The notes under the pieces: model-generated
Database searches by the model: none
Seen by the model: the letters and a program-made list of their open reading frames with translations, nothing else
What the model was told of the DNA's origin: nothing
Made by a program: the position numbers and the translations under genes
From: Paucibacter sediminis
GTDB lineage: Bacteria > Pseudomonadota > Gammaproteobacteria > Burkholderiales > Burkholderiaceae_C
Reading direction: 5' to 3'
NCBI RefSeq assembly: GCF_030254645.1
Contig: NZ_CP116346.1
Coordinates: 558,001 to 622,000, forward strand
Length of the DNA: 64,000 nt
Shown here: piece by piece, positions 15,963-25,274 of the stretch
How the letters are laid out: each line of letters opens with the position of its first letter
How positions within the stretch are numbered: the stretch's first letter is position 1

Positions 15963-18383
15963 ATGCGCACAGCCGGAATCCATCGCCCCAGTCACATCGC
16001 CCTGGCCGTACTCGGCCTGCTGAGCCTGACCCAGGTCCGCGCCCAGCAGGCCGGCGACGCCGCACCCGCCCAGCTGGAGCAGGTGGTGGTGTCGGGCCAG
16101 GGGCGCGTGCAGCAGTTGCAGAGCGTGCCCATCGCCATCCAGGTGATGGGCGGCGACCAGCTCAAGAAGCTGGGCGCGGCCAATCTCGGCGACGTGGCCA
16201 GCCATGTGCCGGGTCTTGCCATCGACGCCACGCAAGCCACCCAGCCGCGCATCTCGCTGCGCGGCATCGGCACCGAGGACTTCGGCATCGGCACCGACTC
16301 GCCGGTGGGCATCTATGTGGACGGGGTCTACACCGGCAAGACCGGCGGCGCGCTCTTGAACTTCAACGATGTGAAGCGCATCGAGGTGCTGAAGGGCCCG
16401 CAGGGCACGCTGTTCGGCCGCAACAGCGCCGGCGGCGCGATCTCCATCGTCACCAACGATCCCGAATTCGCCACCCGCGCCAAGGCGGCGCTGCGCCTGG
16501 GCGAGCATGGCCTGCGCCACGCCGAGCTGCTGGGCAATACCGCGCTCGGGCAAGACCTGGCCCTGCGCGTGAACCTGGTGTCGCAGCGCGGCGATGGCGC
16601 CTGGCGCGATGCCGGCACGGGCGAGCGCGCTGGCGGCGAGAACGCCTGGGGCCTGCGCGCCGCCCTGCTCTGGCGCGCCAGCGAGGACACCAAGGCCCAG
16701 CTGAGCCTGGAGCACGAGAAGCTGGACCAGCGCGCCCGCCCGGCCTTTGGCGTCGTGCAAAGCCAGGCCGGCACGGTGCCCGCCTTCCCGGCCGACCCGG
16801 CCGGCTTCATCGACCCGCGACGGGCGGCGCTGCGCAACGACGTGGCCGGCGACCGCGAGGCGCGCGACTTCAACGGCGCCACCCTGCGCATCGAGCATTC
16901 GCTGCCCTGGGCCGAGTTCAGCTCCACCACCGCCTACCGCCACTTCACGTCGCGCAACCGGCAGGACAACGACGGCACGGCCAACCCCCTGCTCTACCTC
17001 AGCACCACCAACGAGGAGGCCAACAGCAGCTGGCAGCAGGAGTTCCGCCTCAGCGGCAAGCGCGGCATGGCCGACTGGCTGGCCGGCCTGAGCCTGTACA
17101 GCGAGCGCGCGCGCCAGACCGCCTTCGTCGACGCCAGCACCAGCTCTCTCGATACGCTGTTCGGCAACGTCGCCGGCCTGCCGCTGTTCCAGACCGTCAA
17201 TGCCCTGGCCGAGGCCGCCGGCATCCCCGGCGTCGATGTGCTGGGCAAGCCCTGGGGCGAGGCCATGACCAACGAGGGCCGCTTCAAGGCCATCGCCCTC
17301 TATGGCGACGTGATCTGGCAGCTGAGCCCGCAGACCCGCCTCACCACCGGTGCGCGCCTGACGCGCGACGACAAGCGCTTCAGCTGGTTCAACCCCTTGC
17401 GCAGCGCCGCCGCCCTCGACGAACAGCTCGCCCTGCTCGATGCCACCCAGCTGTTCCCGGCCATGGTGGCCGCCGGCGCCCTCAGCCAGGAGCAGGCCGA
17501 CCTGATGCAGTTCGCGCTGCGCAACAACGCGCTGGTGGCCACCAGCGGCGCCAGCGCCGCGGCACTGACGCGCAAGAAGGCCTGGACCGACGCCAGCCCG
17601 CGCCTGGTGCTGGACCACCGCGTCGACCGCGACCTGCTGCTCTACGGCTCGCTCACGCGCGGCTACCAGGCCGGCGGCTTCAACACCTTGCAGGTCAACT
17701 CGCTCTATGCGCCCGAGAAGGTCACCAGCCTGGAGCTGGGCGCCAAGGGCAACTGGCCGGCGGCCGGGCTGAGCTACAGCGCCTCGCTGTTCAAGTACCG
17801 CTACAACAATCTGCAGACCCTGCAGCTGGTGCCCGACGCCGGCGGCGGCATCCCGGCCTACCAGGTCAGCATCAGCGACCAGCAGGCCCATGGCCTGGAC
17901 CTCGACCTGCGCTGGCAGGCGACGCGCGCGCTCAAGCTCTACGGCAACCTCGAATGGCTGGACCAGACCTACCGGCGCGGCAGCAGCAGCGCCGGCCACG
18001 ACCTGGCCGGCCAGCCCGCGGGCGCGCCGCGGCTGCAGGCCACGCTGGGCGCCGAACTGCTGTGGAACGCCTTCAGCGGCCAGGCCCACGCCAGCCTGCA
18101 GGCCAGCCATGTGGGCGCCACGCGCTGCAACGAGGAATCGGTGATCCAGGGCCTGTGCCTGCAGACGCCCAGCTTCCGCGTCGGCGGCGCGCGCCAGCGC
18201 CTGGACGGCCGCGTCGGCTGGGATGCCGCCGACCAGCGCTGGGGCTTGAGCCTGCTGGGCACCAACCTGCTCGACAAGCAGTACATCAACCGCCTCTGGT
18301 ACGAGTCCGCACCGCTGGGCTCCGCCTACGCCACGCTGGCCAAGCCGCGCACCTTGTCTGTGGAACTGCGCCTGGCCTACTGA
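15963..18383 (+). CDS. TonB-dependent outer-membrane receptor
   Basis: 806-residue outer-membrane transporter driven by TonB. Signal peptide (to about residue 27, VRAQQ), TonB-box-like VVVSGQG, plug domain with the LRGIGTEDF and LKGPQGTLFGRNSAGGAI blocks, then a 22-stranded barrel ending in an aromatic residue (Tyr). ATG 15963 is preceded by AGGAGA. The plug style is of the iron-siderophore/sugar OM receptor group common in Burkholderiales and sphingomonads. It leads an operon with a cytochrome, a lactone oxidase and a PLP enzyme, so an organic substrate is more likely than iron, which is inference. Confidence 0.92.
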   Translation: MRTAGIHRPSHIALAVLGLLSLTQVRAQQAGDAAPAQLEQVVVSGQGRVQQLQSVPIAIQVMGGDQLKKLGAANLGDVASHVPGLAIDATQATQPRISLRGIGTEDFGIGTDSPVGIYVDGVYTGKTGGALLNFNDVKRIEVLKGPQGTLFGRNSAGGAISIVTNDPEFATRAKAALRLGEHGLRHAELLGNTALGQDLALRVNLVSQRGDGAWRDAGTGERAGGENAWGLRAALLWRASEDTKAQLSLEHEKLDQRARPAFGVVQSQAGTVPAFPADPAGFIDPRRAALRNDVAGDREARDFNGATLRIEHSLPWAEFSSTTAYRHFTSRNRQDNDGTANPLLYLSTTNEEANSSWQQEFRLSGKRGMADWLAGLSLYSERARQTAFVDASTSSLDTLFGNVAGLPLFQTVNALAEAAGIPGVDVLGKPWGEAMTNEGRFKAIALYGDVIWQLSPQTRLTTGARLTRDDKRFSWFNPLRSAAALDEQLALLDATQLFPAMVAAGALSQEQADLMQFALRNNALVATSGASAAALTRKKAWTDASPRLVLDHRVDRDLLLYGSLTRGYQAGGFNTLQVNSLYAPEKVTSLELGAKGNWPAAGLSYSASLFKYRYNNLQTLQLVPDAGGGIPAYQVSISDQQAHGLDLDLRWQATRALKLYGNLEWLDQTYRRGSSSAGHDLAGQPAGAPRLQATLGAELLWNAFSGQAHASLQASHVGATRCNEESVIQGLCLQTPSFRVGGARQRLDGRVGWDAADQRWGLSLLGTNLLDKQYINRLWYESAPLGSAYATLAKPRTLSVELRLAY

Positions 18384-18387
18384 TCCC

Positions 18388-18726
18388 ATGCGAACCTGCC
18401 TGCTGATCCTCCCTCTGCTGTTGGCCGCCTGCGGTGCCGAGGCGCCGCCGCCCACGGCGGCGCAGCTGGAGCACCACCGCCCCGCCGATGCGCGCCTGGC
18501 CGGGCTCTACGAGCGCGCCTGCTTCAACTGCCACAGCCGCGCCGAGAGCACGGCGCCACTCACCGGCCACCAAGCCGCCTGGGCGCCGCGCCTCAGGCGC
18601 GGCATGCCGGCGCTCGTCGCCAGCGTCAAGAACGGCCTGGCCAGCATGCCACCGATGGGCTTGTGCCCGGACTGCAGCGATGCCGAACTCGAACAACTGA
18701 CCCGCTTCATGAGCGCCCCGCTATGA
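18388..18726 (+). CDS. c-type cytochrome lipoprotein
   Basis: 112-residue periplasmic electron carrier. A lipobox-like LLAAC puts the lipid anchor at Cys15. The single haem motif is CFNCH (Cys45, Cys48, His49). The MPPMG stretch offers a Met axial ligand, and CPDC near the C-terminus resembles the extra disulfide of cytochrome c5-type proteins. It starts 5 bp after the receptor stop and overlaps the FAD oxidase start (ATGA). It is a natural electron acceptor for that enzyme. Confidence 0.85.
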   Translation: MRTCLLILPLLLAACGAEAPPPTAAQLEHHRPADARLAGLYERACFNCHSRAESTAPLTGHQAAWAPRLRRGMPALVASVKNGLASMPPMGLCPDCSDAELEQLTRFMSAPL

Positions 18727-20135
18727 ACAGCAAAAAAAACCAGGCCCGCCGCAAGGTACTGAAACAAGGCGCCGCCCTGGGTGCCGGCCTGGGTGCGGGC
18801 CTGCTAATGGCCGCCCAGGCAAGACCTGGCCCCGCGCCGGCCCCCGCCGCCGTGCGCCCCTGGCAGAACTGGTCCGGCCTGCAGCGCTGCGAACCCAAGG
18901 CCTGGCTGATACCCGAGAGCGAGGCGCAATTGCAGGCCCTGCTGCCCGGCAGCCAGGGCAAGCTGCGCTGCGTCGGCGCCGGCCATTCCTTCACCGCCCT
19001 GGTGCCCACCGATGCCAATCTGGTCTCGCTGGACAAGCTCAGCGGCATCGTCGCCGTCGACAAGGCGGCCGCCACCGTGAAGGTGCGCGCCGGCACCCGG
19101 CTGGCCCAGCTGGCGCGCGAACTGGACGCCCATGGCCTGGCCCTGCACAACCAGCCCGACATCGATGTGCAGACCCTGGCCGGCGCGCTCGCCACCGGTA
19201 CCCATGGCACCGGACTCACCCTGCCGGCCCTGCATGCCGAGGTGCAGGCGCTGCGCCTCGTCACGCCCCAGGGCGAGCTGCGCGAATGCAGCGCCACCCA
19301 GAACGCCGAGCTGTTCGACGCCGCGCGCGTCTCGCTGGGGGCGCTGGGCGTGATCACCGAATACACCTTGCGGGTGCGGCCGCGCTACATGCTGCGCCGC
19401 AAGGTCTGGCTGGAGCGCACCGAGGCCTTGCTGGAGAAGGCGCCCGAGCTGGCGCGCCAGCATCGCCACTTCGAGCTCTATGTGCTGCCCTTCACCGGCT
19501 ACAGCGCCGGCATCCTGCACGACGAGGTGGCCGGCAGCACACCCGAGCGCCCGCACAGTGCCGACGAGGACGTGCTGCGCGACCTGCGGCGCCTGCGCGA
19601 CTGGCTGGGCCGCTGGCCCGAGATGCGGCGCTGGGCCGCCGCCAAGCTGATCGACCCGGCCCAGGTGGAGCATGCGCAGGACTGGTCGCACCGCCTGCTC
19701 AGCACGGTGCGCCCGACGCGCTTCAACGAGAGCGAATACCACCTGCCGCGCGAGGCCGGCATCGCCTGCCTGAAGGACGTGCTGCGCACGCTGGAGCAGC
19801 GCAACGAGGTGTTCTTCCCGATCGAATTCCGCTTCATCCGCGCCGACTCCGCCTGGCTGAGCCCCTTCTTCGAGCGCGACAGCTGCTCGGTGGCCGCCCA
19901 TGCCGCCGCCGGCGAGGCGCATGAGTACCTCATCAAGGAGCTGGGTCCGGTGTTCCGCCGCCATGGCGGCCGGCCGCACTGGGGCAAGCTGCACGATCTG
20001 GACGCCAGGCAGGTGGCGGCGCTGTACCCGCGCTTCGCCGATTTCCAGCGCCTGCGTCAGGCCATCGATCCGCAGGGCCGCATGCTCAACGCCCACCTCG
20101 CGCAACTCTTTGGAGTCAAGCATGGCAGCAAATAA
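18723..20135 (+). CDS. Tat-exported FAD-dependent sugar-lactone oxidase (ALO/VAO family)
   Basis: 470-residue flavoprotein of the D-arabinono-1,4-lactone oxidase type. A twin-arginine signal (ARRKVLKQG) precedes a hydrophobic Gly/Ala stretch. The FAD-binding PP-loop has CVGAGHSF with His88, where the family often attaches FAD covalently. The C-terminal ALO domain includes the HWGKLH motif. It probably oxidises a sugar, lactone or polyol in the periplasm and passes electrons to the lipoprotein cytochrome encoded just upstream. The substrate is not known. The gene contains one copy of the recurrent 15-base word at 18819-18833, which forces a rare AGA codon. Confidence 0.88.
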   Translation: MNSKKNQARRKVLKQGAALGAGLGAGLLMAAQARPGPAPAPAAVRPWQNWSGLQRCEPKAWLIPESEAQLQALLPGSQGKLRCVGAGHSFTALVPTDANLVSLDKLSGIVAVDKAAATVKVRAGTRLAQLARELDAHGLALHNQPDIDVQTLAGALATGTHGTGLTLPALHAEVQALRLVTPQGELRECSATQNAELFDAARVSLGALGVITEYTLRVRPRYMLRRKVWLERTEALLEKAPELARQHRHFELYVLPFTGYSAGILHDEVAGSTPERPHSADEDVLRDLRRLRDWLGRWPEMRRWAAAKLIDPAQVEHAQDWSHRLLSTVRPTRFNESEYHLPREAGIACLKDVLRTLEQRNEVFFPIEFRFIRADSAWLSPFFERDSCSVAAHAAAGEAHEYLIKELGPVFRRHGGRPHWGKLHDLDARQVAALYPRFADFQRLRQAIDPQGRMLNAHLAQLFGVKHGSK

Positions 20136-21396
20136 GCGCAGGCTGCTGCTCGGCGCCGCCGCCGCCCTGCCCCTGGCTGGCTGGCTGGCACGCCCGGCCG
20201 AGCAGGGCGGGCCGCACGATGCCTATTTCCAGAAGCTCTCGGCCGCGCTGAGGGCGGCCGGCGTGGCCCAGGCCAGCCTGGTGATCGACCTGCCGCGCCT
20301 GCGCGCCAACCTTTCAGCCATCGGCAGCCACCGTGCCAAGACCGGCATGGCGCTGCGCGCGGTGCTCAAGTCCCTGCCCTGCCTGGCGCTGATGGACGAG
20401 GTGGCCAAGGCCTGGCAGAGCCAGCGCGTGATGGCCTTCAACGCCGCCCAGACCCTGCAGCTGCTGCAGGCGCGCCCGCAGGCCAACGTGCTGCTGGGCA
20501 AACCGCTGCCGGCGGCCGCGGCGGCGCAGCTGCTGCAGGCCCTGCCGGCCGAGATCGGCGCCGGCATCGAATGGCTGATCGACACGCCCGAGCGCCTGGC
20601 GCAATACCGCGAGGTGGCGCGCCAGCGGGGCCAGGTCTTGCGCGTGAACTTCGAGATCGACGTGGGCCTGCACCGCGGCGGCTTCGAGGATCAGGCCCAG
20701 CTGGGCCAGGCCCTGGCCAGCCTCAAGAGCGACCCATCCCTGCGCTGGAGCGGCCTGATGGGCTACGACGCCCATGTGGCCGCCCTGCCGGATGCCCTGG
20801 GCATGCGCGAAACGGCCTGGGCCACGGCGCAGGCACGCTACCAGCAGGCCTGGCAGATCGCGGGCGAGGCCCTGGGCCCACAGCCGCGTGAGGCCCTCAC
20901 CCTCAACACCGCCGGCTCGCCCACCTTCCGCCTGCATGAGGGGAAAAGCGTGCCCAACGAGGTCTCGGTGGGCTCGGCCGCGCTGCTGCCGCTGGACTTC
21001 GAGAAGCCGCTGCTGGCCGATCTGCGGGCCGCCGCCTTCATCGCCACCCCGGTGCTGAAGCGCTTCGAGACCTTCCGCCTGCCCGAGGGCGCCACCTGGC
21101 TGAGCCGCCTGGCCCAGGGCTGGGACCGCAACCAGGCGCGCGGCTATGCCATCCACGGCGGCCATTGGCTGGCCGAGCCGGCCTCGCCGGCCGGCCTGGC
21201 CGCGAGCGGCCTGTATGGCAGCTCGTCCAACCAGCAGGTGATGGTGAGCTCGGCGCGCGTGGACCTGCGGCCCGACGATCTGGTGTTCCTGCGCCCGCGC
21301 CAGAGCGAGGCCCTGCTGCTGCAGTTCGGCGATCTGCTGGTGTTCGACGGCGAGCAGATCGCGGCGCGCTGGCCGGTGCTACCCGCTTCCGCCTGA
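20122..21396 (+). CDS. exported PLP-dependent enzyme, alanine-racemase-fold (DSD1/D-threonine aldolase-like)
   Basis: 424-residue fold-type III PLP enzyme. It starts at ATG 20122 inside the end of the oxidase gene (14-bp overlap). The N-terminus KRRLLLGAAAALPLAGW looks like a Tat or Sec signal. The alanine-racemase-like barrel carries the candidate PLP lysine at Lys83 (LRAVLKSLP), and a DSD1-type C-terminal domain has an IHGGHW motif. Export of a PLP enzyme is unusual and fits folded Tat export. It may act on a D-amino acid or hydroxy-amino acid in the same periplasmic pathway as the oxidase. The reaction is unproven. Confidence 0.82.
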   Translation: MAANKRRLLLGAAAALPLAGWLARPAEQGGPHDAYFQKLSAALRAAGVAQASLVIDLPRLRANLSAIGSHRAKTGMALRAVLKSLPCLALMDEVAKAWQSQRVMAFNAAQTLQLLQARPQANVLLGKPLPAAAAAQLLQALPAEIGAGIEWLIDTPERLAQYREVARQRGQVLRVNFEIDVGLHRGGFEDQAQLGQALASLKSDPSLRWSGLMGYDAHVAALPDALGMRETAWATAQARYQQAWQIAGEALGPQPREALTLNTAGSPTFRLHEGKSVPNEVSVGSAALLPLDFEKPLLADLRAAAFIATPVLKRFETFRLPEGATWLSRLAQGWDRNQARGYAIHGGHWLAEPASPAGLAASGLYGSSSNQQVMVSSARVDLRPDDLVFLRPRQSEALLLQFGDLLVFDGEQIAARWPVLPASA

Positions 21397-21529
21397 ACAC
21401 CTGTACCCCTCCAAAGGGTGTGGCGAGGCTGCCTACATGGCTTGCAGCATGAGCGGCCGCGGCCGCTATGCTCGCGGCCGCGCTCGGCACCAGTCCGGGC
21501 GCCTACAACACCATACAGAGGGATCCCCT

Positions 21530-22030
21530 ATGAAGAAACTCATGGCACTCGCCATCGCCGCCGCCTGCGCGGCTCCCGCCTTCGCCGGCGACTTCTACAT
21601 CGGCGCCGATGTGGGCCGCACCCGCATCTCCGACGACGACATGAAGTGGAGCGGCACCGGCGCGTCGATCTTCGGCGGCTACCAGCTGAACGAGAACCTG
21701 GGCCTGGAGCTGGGCTATCGCCGGCTCGGCAGCGACAGCGTGACCGTGGCCAACACCAAGGTCGACGTGAAGGCCGACGCCCTGCAGGCTTCGCTGCTGG
21801 CGACGCTGCCTCTGTCCAAGGAATTCGGCGTGTACGGCCGCCTGGGCGTGAACCGCATCGAGGCCAAGGCCACGGCCGGCGGCAACTCGGCCAAGGACAG
21901 CACCACCAAGGCGCTGTTCGGCATCGGCTTGCGCTACGCCGTCAGCAAGGAATTCGGCCTGCGCGCCGAGTTCCAGAAGCCCGAGAGCAGCACCAATGTG
22001 CTGACCGTCGGCGCCGACATCCGCTTCTAA
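21530..22030 (+). CDS. small outer-membrane beta-barrel (OmpA-like/OmpW-like porin family)
   Basis: 166-residue outer-membrane protein with a Sec signal peptide cleaved after APAFA and an eight-stranded OMP_b-brl barrel: alternating strands such as FYIGADVGRTRI and ASIFGGYQL, ending in Phe (GADIRF). There is no OmpA peptidoglycan domain. The start is ATG 21530 with a weak ribosome site (AGAGGGAT). It is monocistronic, with a strong terminator downstream. Confidence 0.85.
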   Translation: MKKLMALAIAAACAAPAFAGDFYIGADVGRTRISDDDMKWSGTGASIFGGYQLNENLGLELGYRRLGSDSVTVANTKVDVKADALQASLLATLPLSKEFGVYGRLGVNRIEAKATAGGNSAKDSTTKALFGIGLRYAVSKEFGLRAEFQKPESSTNVLTVGADIRF

Positions 22031-22059
22031 ACAAGCACGTCCCGATTCGCGATCAGGCC

Positions 22060-22095
22060 AAGGGCCGGCGGCGCAAGCTGCCGGCCTTTTCTTTC
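22060..22095 (+). terminator. rho-independent terminator after the OMP gene
   Basis: A stem with GGCCGGC (22063-22069) and GCCGGCC (22080-22086), extended by AAG/TTT pairs, is followed by TTTTCTTTC. It sits 30 bp after the barrel gene stop. Confidence 0.85.
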
Positions 22096-22106
22096 ATGCG
22101 CCGCGC

Positions 22107-22541
22107 TCACTTCACCACGAACACCGGCACCTTGGCCAGGGTCAGCACCTTGTGCGCCACGCTGCCCAGCAGCACCGCATCAAGGCCGCGCCGGCCGTGC
22201 GAACCCATCACGATCAGGTCGGCGCCGTAGGCCTTGGCATGCTCGACGATGCTTTGCGCCGGCCCATGCTCGCGCAGCACATGCGAGGCCCAGGCCACGC
22301 CGGCCGCCTTGGCTGCCGCCTCGGCCGCGGCGATGCCCTGCTTGGCACCTTCCTCGGCCGCATCCAGGTAATAGGCCAACGCCTCGCCGCCGCCCTCGGG
22401 AAAGCTCACGAAGGGCACCGGATCGATCACGCTGACGATCTCCAGCGCCGCGCCATAGCGCTTGGCCAGGTCGCAGGCCACCGCGGCGGCGCGCGCCGCA
22501 TGCTCGGAACCGTCGGTGGGGAGCAGGATGCGTTTGAACAT
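22107..22541 (-). CDS. universal stress protein UspA family
   Basis: 144-residue single-domain Usp protein with the ATP-binding pattern MGSHGRRGLDAVLLGS near the C-terminus and the family opening MFKRILLPTDGSE. ATG 22541 follows AAGGAGGA. A short inverted repeat (ATGATG and CATCAT around TCTTTAC, near 22558-22576) lies just upstream and may be a regulatory site. It is convergent with the barrel gene. Confidence 0.93.
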   Translation of the reverse strand: MFKRILLPTDGSEHAARAAAVACDLAKRYGAALEIVSVIDPVPFVSFPEGGGEALAYYLDAAEEGAKQGIAAAEAAAKAAGVAWASHVLREHGPAQSIVEHAKAYGADLIVMGSHGRRGLDAVLLGSVAHKVLTLAKVPVFVVK

Positions 22542-22637
22542 GGAATCCTCCTTGGCGATGATGTCTTTACCATCATGCCACCGCACTTGCGGCCCCGGCG
22601 GCGCTGGGCACAATGAAGCGCAAATCCCGGGAGTCTC

Positions 22638-25274
22638 ATGAGCGAGGAATTGAAGCCGCCGCCCGAGCCCGAACAACGCCTGCTCGCGCGCATTGCGACG
22701 GTCAGCCCCTACGTGGCCCTGCTGCTGGCACTGGGCATCGTCTGGGCCGCCTGGGGCTGGTTTGCGCTGGTCTACCCGCGCCAGCAGCTCGAGGCCTGGG
22801 AGCAGACCATGCACGACGCAGTGCTGGTGACCAGCCAGAACATGGAAAGCTCGCTGCGCCAGGCCGAAAGCGCGCTGCGCTCCATCGATCTGCTGCTGCT
22901 GACCCGCGCCAAGGACAGCCCGGCCAACGACGCCACCGTGGCCCTGATGGCCGATGGCCTGAAGGAAAGCTCGGCCGGGCTGATGGAGCTGATGCTGGTG
23001 ACGCGCGATGGCCGCGTGTTCCGCATTCCCACCACCAGCAGCCATGCCTCGGCCGACCTGGCCCACCATGCGCTGATGCGCGAGCTGGCGGCGCAGCCGC
23101 CGGGTGGCAGCCTGCTGATCGGCAGCCCGGTGCGGCTGAAGCCGAATGGCCGCGAGCTGATGCCGATGGCGCTGCGGCTGAGCGCGCCGATCGGCGCATT
23201 CAGCCATCTGCTCGCAATGATCGATCTGGAGCTGCTGGCCGAGCAGCAGCGCCCCGACCTCGGCCACCCCGACCTGAACCCGCGCGACACTGCCGTCGGC
23301 CTGCTGCGCGACGACGGCCTGCTGATGCTGCGCCTGCCGCGCCTCGACGACGAGCGCGCCCAGCCCGGCAGCAATGTGCTGGACGAGCGCCCGGCGCTGC
23401 GCGCGCGCCTGGCCGAGCGCAAGGGCAGCTTCCGCCAGCTGGGCTGGGACGGCCACGAACGCCTGTTCTCGTTCCGCGCCTTCGAGAACTATGCGCTGCG
23501 GCTGGTGCTCTCGCAGTCGGTGGACGCCAGCCTCGCCGAGTTCCACGCGCAACGCCTGGCCCTGCTGACGGTGGCGCTGGCGGTGAGCCTGGGCGCCACC
23601 CTGCTGACGGTGCTGCTGCAGCGCGCGCGGGCGCGCAGCAATCTCTACGACGCCGAGCTGCGCGCCACCAGCGACGCCCTGCCGCTGGGCCTGTTCCGCT
23701 GCGATATGCAGGGCCGGGTGGTGTATGCCAACCAGACCTATCGCGAGCTGATCGGCGTGTCCGAAAGCGAGCAGGATTTCGGCTGGCTGAAGCTGGTGCC
23801 GGAAGCCGAGCGCGCCGCCGCGCTGCAGCGCTGGCGCGGCGGCATCGAGCGCGGCGAGCCGCAGGAGCTGATCCGCTCGCTGCCGCTGCGCGAGGGCCAG
23901 CAGCATCTGGTCTCGATCCGCACCGCGCCGCTGCGCGTGGGCAAGCGCGTGGTCGGGCAGGTCGGCACCTTCACCGACATCACCCGCGCGGCGCAGCAGC
24001 AGCAGGCCGCCCAGACGCTCACCGCGATCTTCGACCTGACGCCCAACTACGTGCTGCAAAGCGATGCCGAGGGGCGGCTGATCTACCTGAACCCCGCCGT
24101 GCGCCGCCTGCTGGGGCTGGCGCCCGAGGCGCCGCTGCAGGGCCTGCACATCGCCCAGTACCTGCCGCCGCAAAGCCGTGCCCGCTACGAGCAAGAGGTG
24201 CTGCCGGCGCTGCAGGGCGAGGGCTACTGGTTCGGCCGCGGCGAACTGCTGGACGGCGCCGGCCAGGTGGTGCCGGTGGAGACCACCGTGCTGATGCACC
24301 GCAACAGCGCCGGCGAGGCCGAGACCATCTCGATGATTCTGCGCAATATCAGCGCCGAGCTGCAGACGCAGCGCGAGCGCAGCCGCAGCGAGGCGATCCT
24401 GCAGGCGGTGGCGCAGAACTCGCAGGCGCTGATTTCGGTCATCGACCCCGACTACAAGGTGCGCTTCTTCAACGACGCCTTCGCCAGCACCCATGGCGTG
24501 CGGCTGGCCGATTGCCTGGGCCGGCCGGTGGCCGAGGTGATCGGCGCGGCCGCCTTCCAGCACACCCTGCCCTATATCCGCGCCGCCCTGCAGGGCCAGC
24601 GCGGCCAGTTCGAGCGCAGCCATGGCGAGCCGGGCGAGGCGCAGTACCTGCAGATCCAGTACGCGCCGCTGCGCAACGCGGATGGCGAGATCGAGGGCGT
24701 GATCGGCATCTCGCACGACATCAGCGAGATCAAGCGCGAGGAGCAGCGCCTGCGCGATGCCTCGCGCACCGACCCGCTGACCCAGCTGCTCAACCGCAGC
24801 GGCTTTGCCGCCCAGGTGCAGGAGCGCCTCGCCCAGGCGCATGAGCAGGACGACTGGGTGGCCCTGCTCTACCTGGACCTGGACCGCTTCAAGCCCGTCA
24901 ACGACAGCCATGGCCACCCGATCGGCGATGCGCTGCTGAAGGCGGTGGCCGGGCGCCTGCGCCATGCCCTGCGCGGCGAGGACATCGTGGCGCGCCTGGG
25001 CGGCGACGAGTTCGCGGTGTTCCTGCCGCACCTGGCCCATACCGGCGACGCCCAGCTGATCGCCGACAAGCTCGTGCATGCGATCGGCCAGCTCTTCACG
25101 CTGGGCCATCTGCAGCTGCAGATCGGCGCCAGCGTGGGCTTTTGCGTGGTGCCGGCGGTGCAGGCCGAGATGGACGGCCTGGTGGCGCGCGCCGATGCGG
25201 CGCTCTACCAGGCCAAGCGCGAGGGGCGCGGACGCGCGCGCGGCGAAGTCCTCAGTGCGCCGCCACCTGCCTGA
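22638..25274 (+). CDS. membrane diguanylate cyclase with periplasmic sensor and three PAS domains
   Basis: 878-residue sensor that makes cyclic di-GMP. It has TM1 (about 23-47), a large periplasmic ligand-binding region, TM2 (about 307-330), three consecutive PAS domains (starting near 345, 470 and 590) and a C-terminal GGDEF domain. The active-site motif is intact (RLGGDEF, about 787-792). An RxxD inhibitory site (RGED) lies exactly five residues upstream, so product feedback is likely. There is no EAL domain. The 3' end overlaps the convergent exonuclease gene by 23 bp. Confidence 0.93.
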   Translation: MSEELKPPPEPEQRLLARIATVSPYVALLLALGIVWAAWGWFALVYPRQQLEAWEQTMHDAVLVTSQNMESSLRQAESALRSIDLLLLTRAKDSPANDATVALMADGLKESSAGLMELMLVTRDGRVFRIPTTSSHASADLAHHALMRELAAQPPGGSLLIGSPVRLKPNGRELMPMALRLSAPIGAFSHLLAMIDLELLAEQQRPDLGHPDLNPRDTAVGLLRDDGLLMLRLPRLDDERAQPGSNVLDERPALRARLAERKGSFRQLGWDGHERLFSFRAFENYALRLVLSQSVDASLAEFHAQRLALLTVALAVSLGATLLTVLLQRARARSNLYDAELRATSDALPLGLFRCDMQGRVVYANQTYRELIGVSESEQDFGWLKLVPEAERAAALQRWRGGIERGEPQELIRSLPLREGQQHLVSIRTAPLRVGKRVVGQVGTFTDITRAAQQQQAAQTLTAIFDLTPNYVLQSDAEGRLIYLNPAVRRLLGLAPEAPLQGLHIAQYLPPQSRARYEQEVLPALQGEGYWFGRGELLDGAGQVVPVETTVLMHRNSAGEAETISMILRNISAELQTQRERSRSEAILQAVAQNSQALISVIDPDYKVRFFNDAFASTHGVRLADCLGRPVAEVIGAAAFQHTLPYIRAALQGQRGQFERSHGEPGEAQYLQIQYAPLRNADGEIEGVIGISHDISEIKREEQRLRDASRTDPLTQLLNRSGFAAQVQERLAQAHEQDDWVALLYLDLDRFKPVNDSHGHPIGDALLKAVAGRLRHALRGEDIVARLGGDEFAVFLPHLAHTGDAQLIADKLVHAIGQLFTLGHLQLQIGASVGFCVVPAVQAEMDGLVARADAALYQAKREGRGRARGEVLSAPPPA

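Noticed and set aside
15964..18383. Classifying the first TonB receptor as a siderophore receptor
   Set aside because: There is no iron-regulatory sequence or siderophore gene nearby, and the operon partners are metabolic enzymes, so the substrate is left open.
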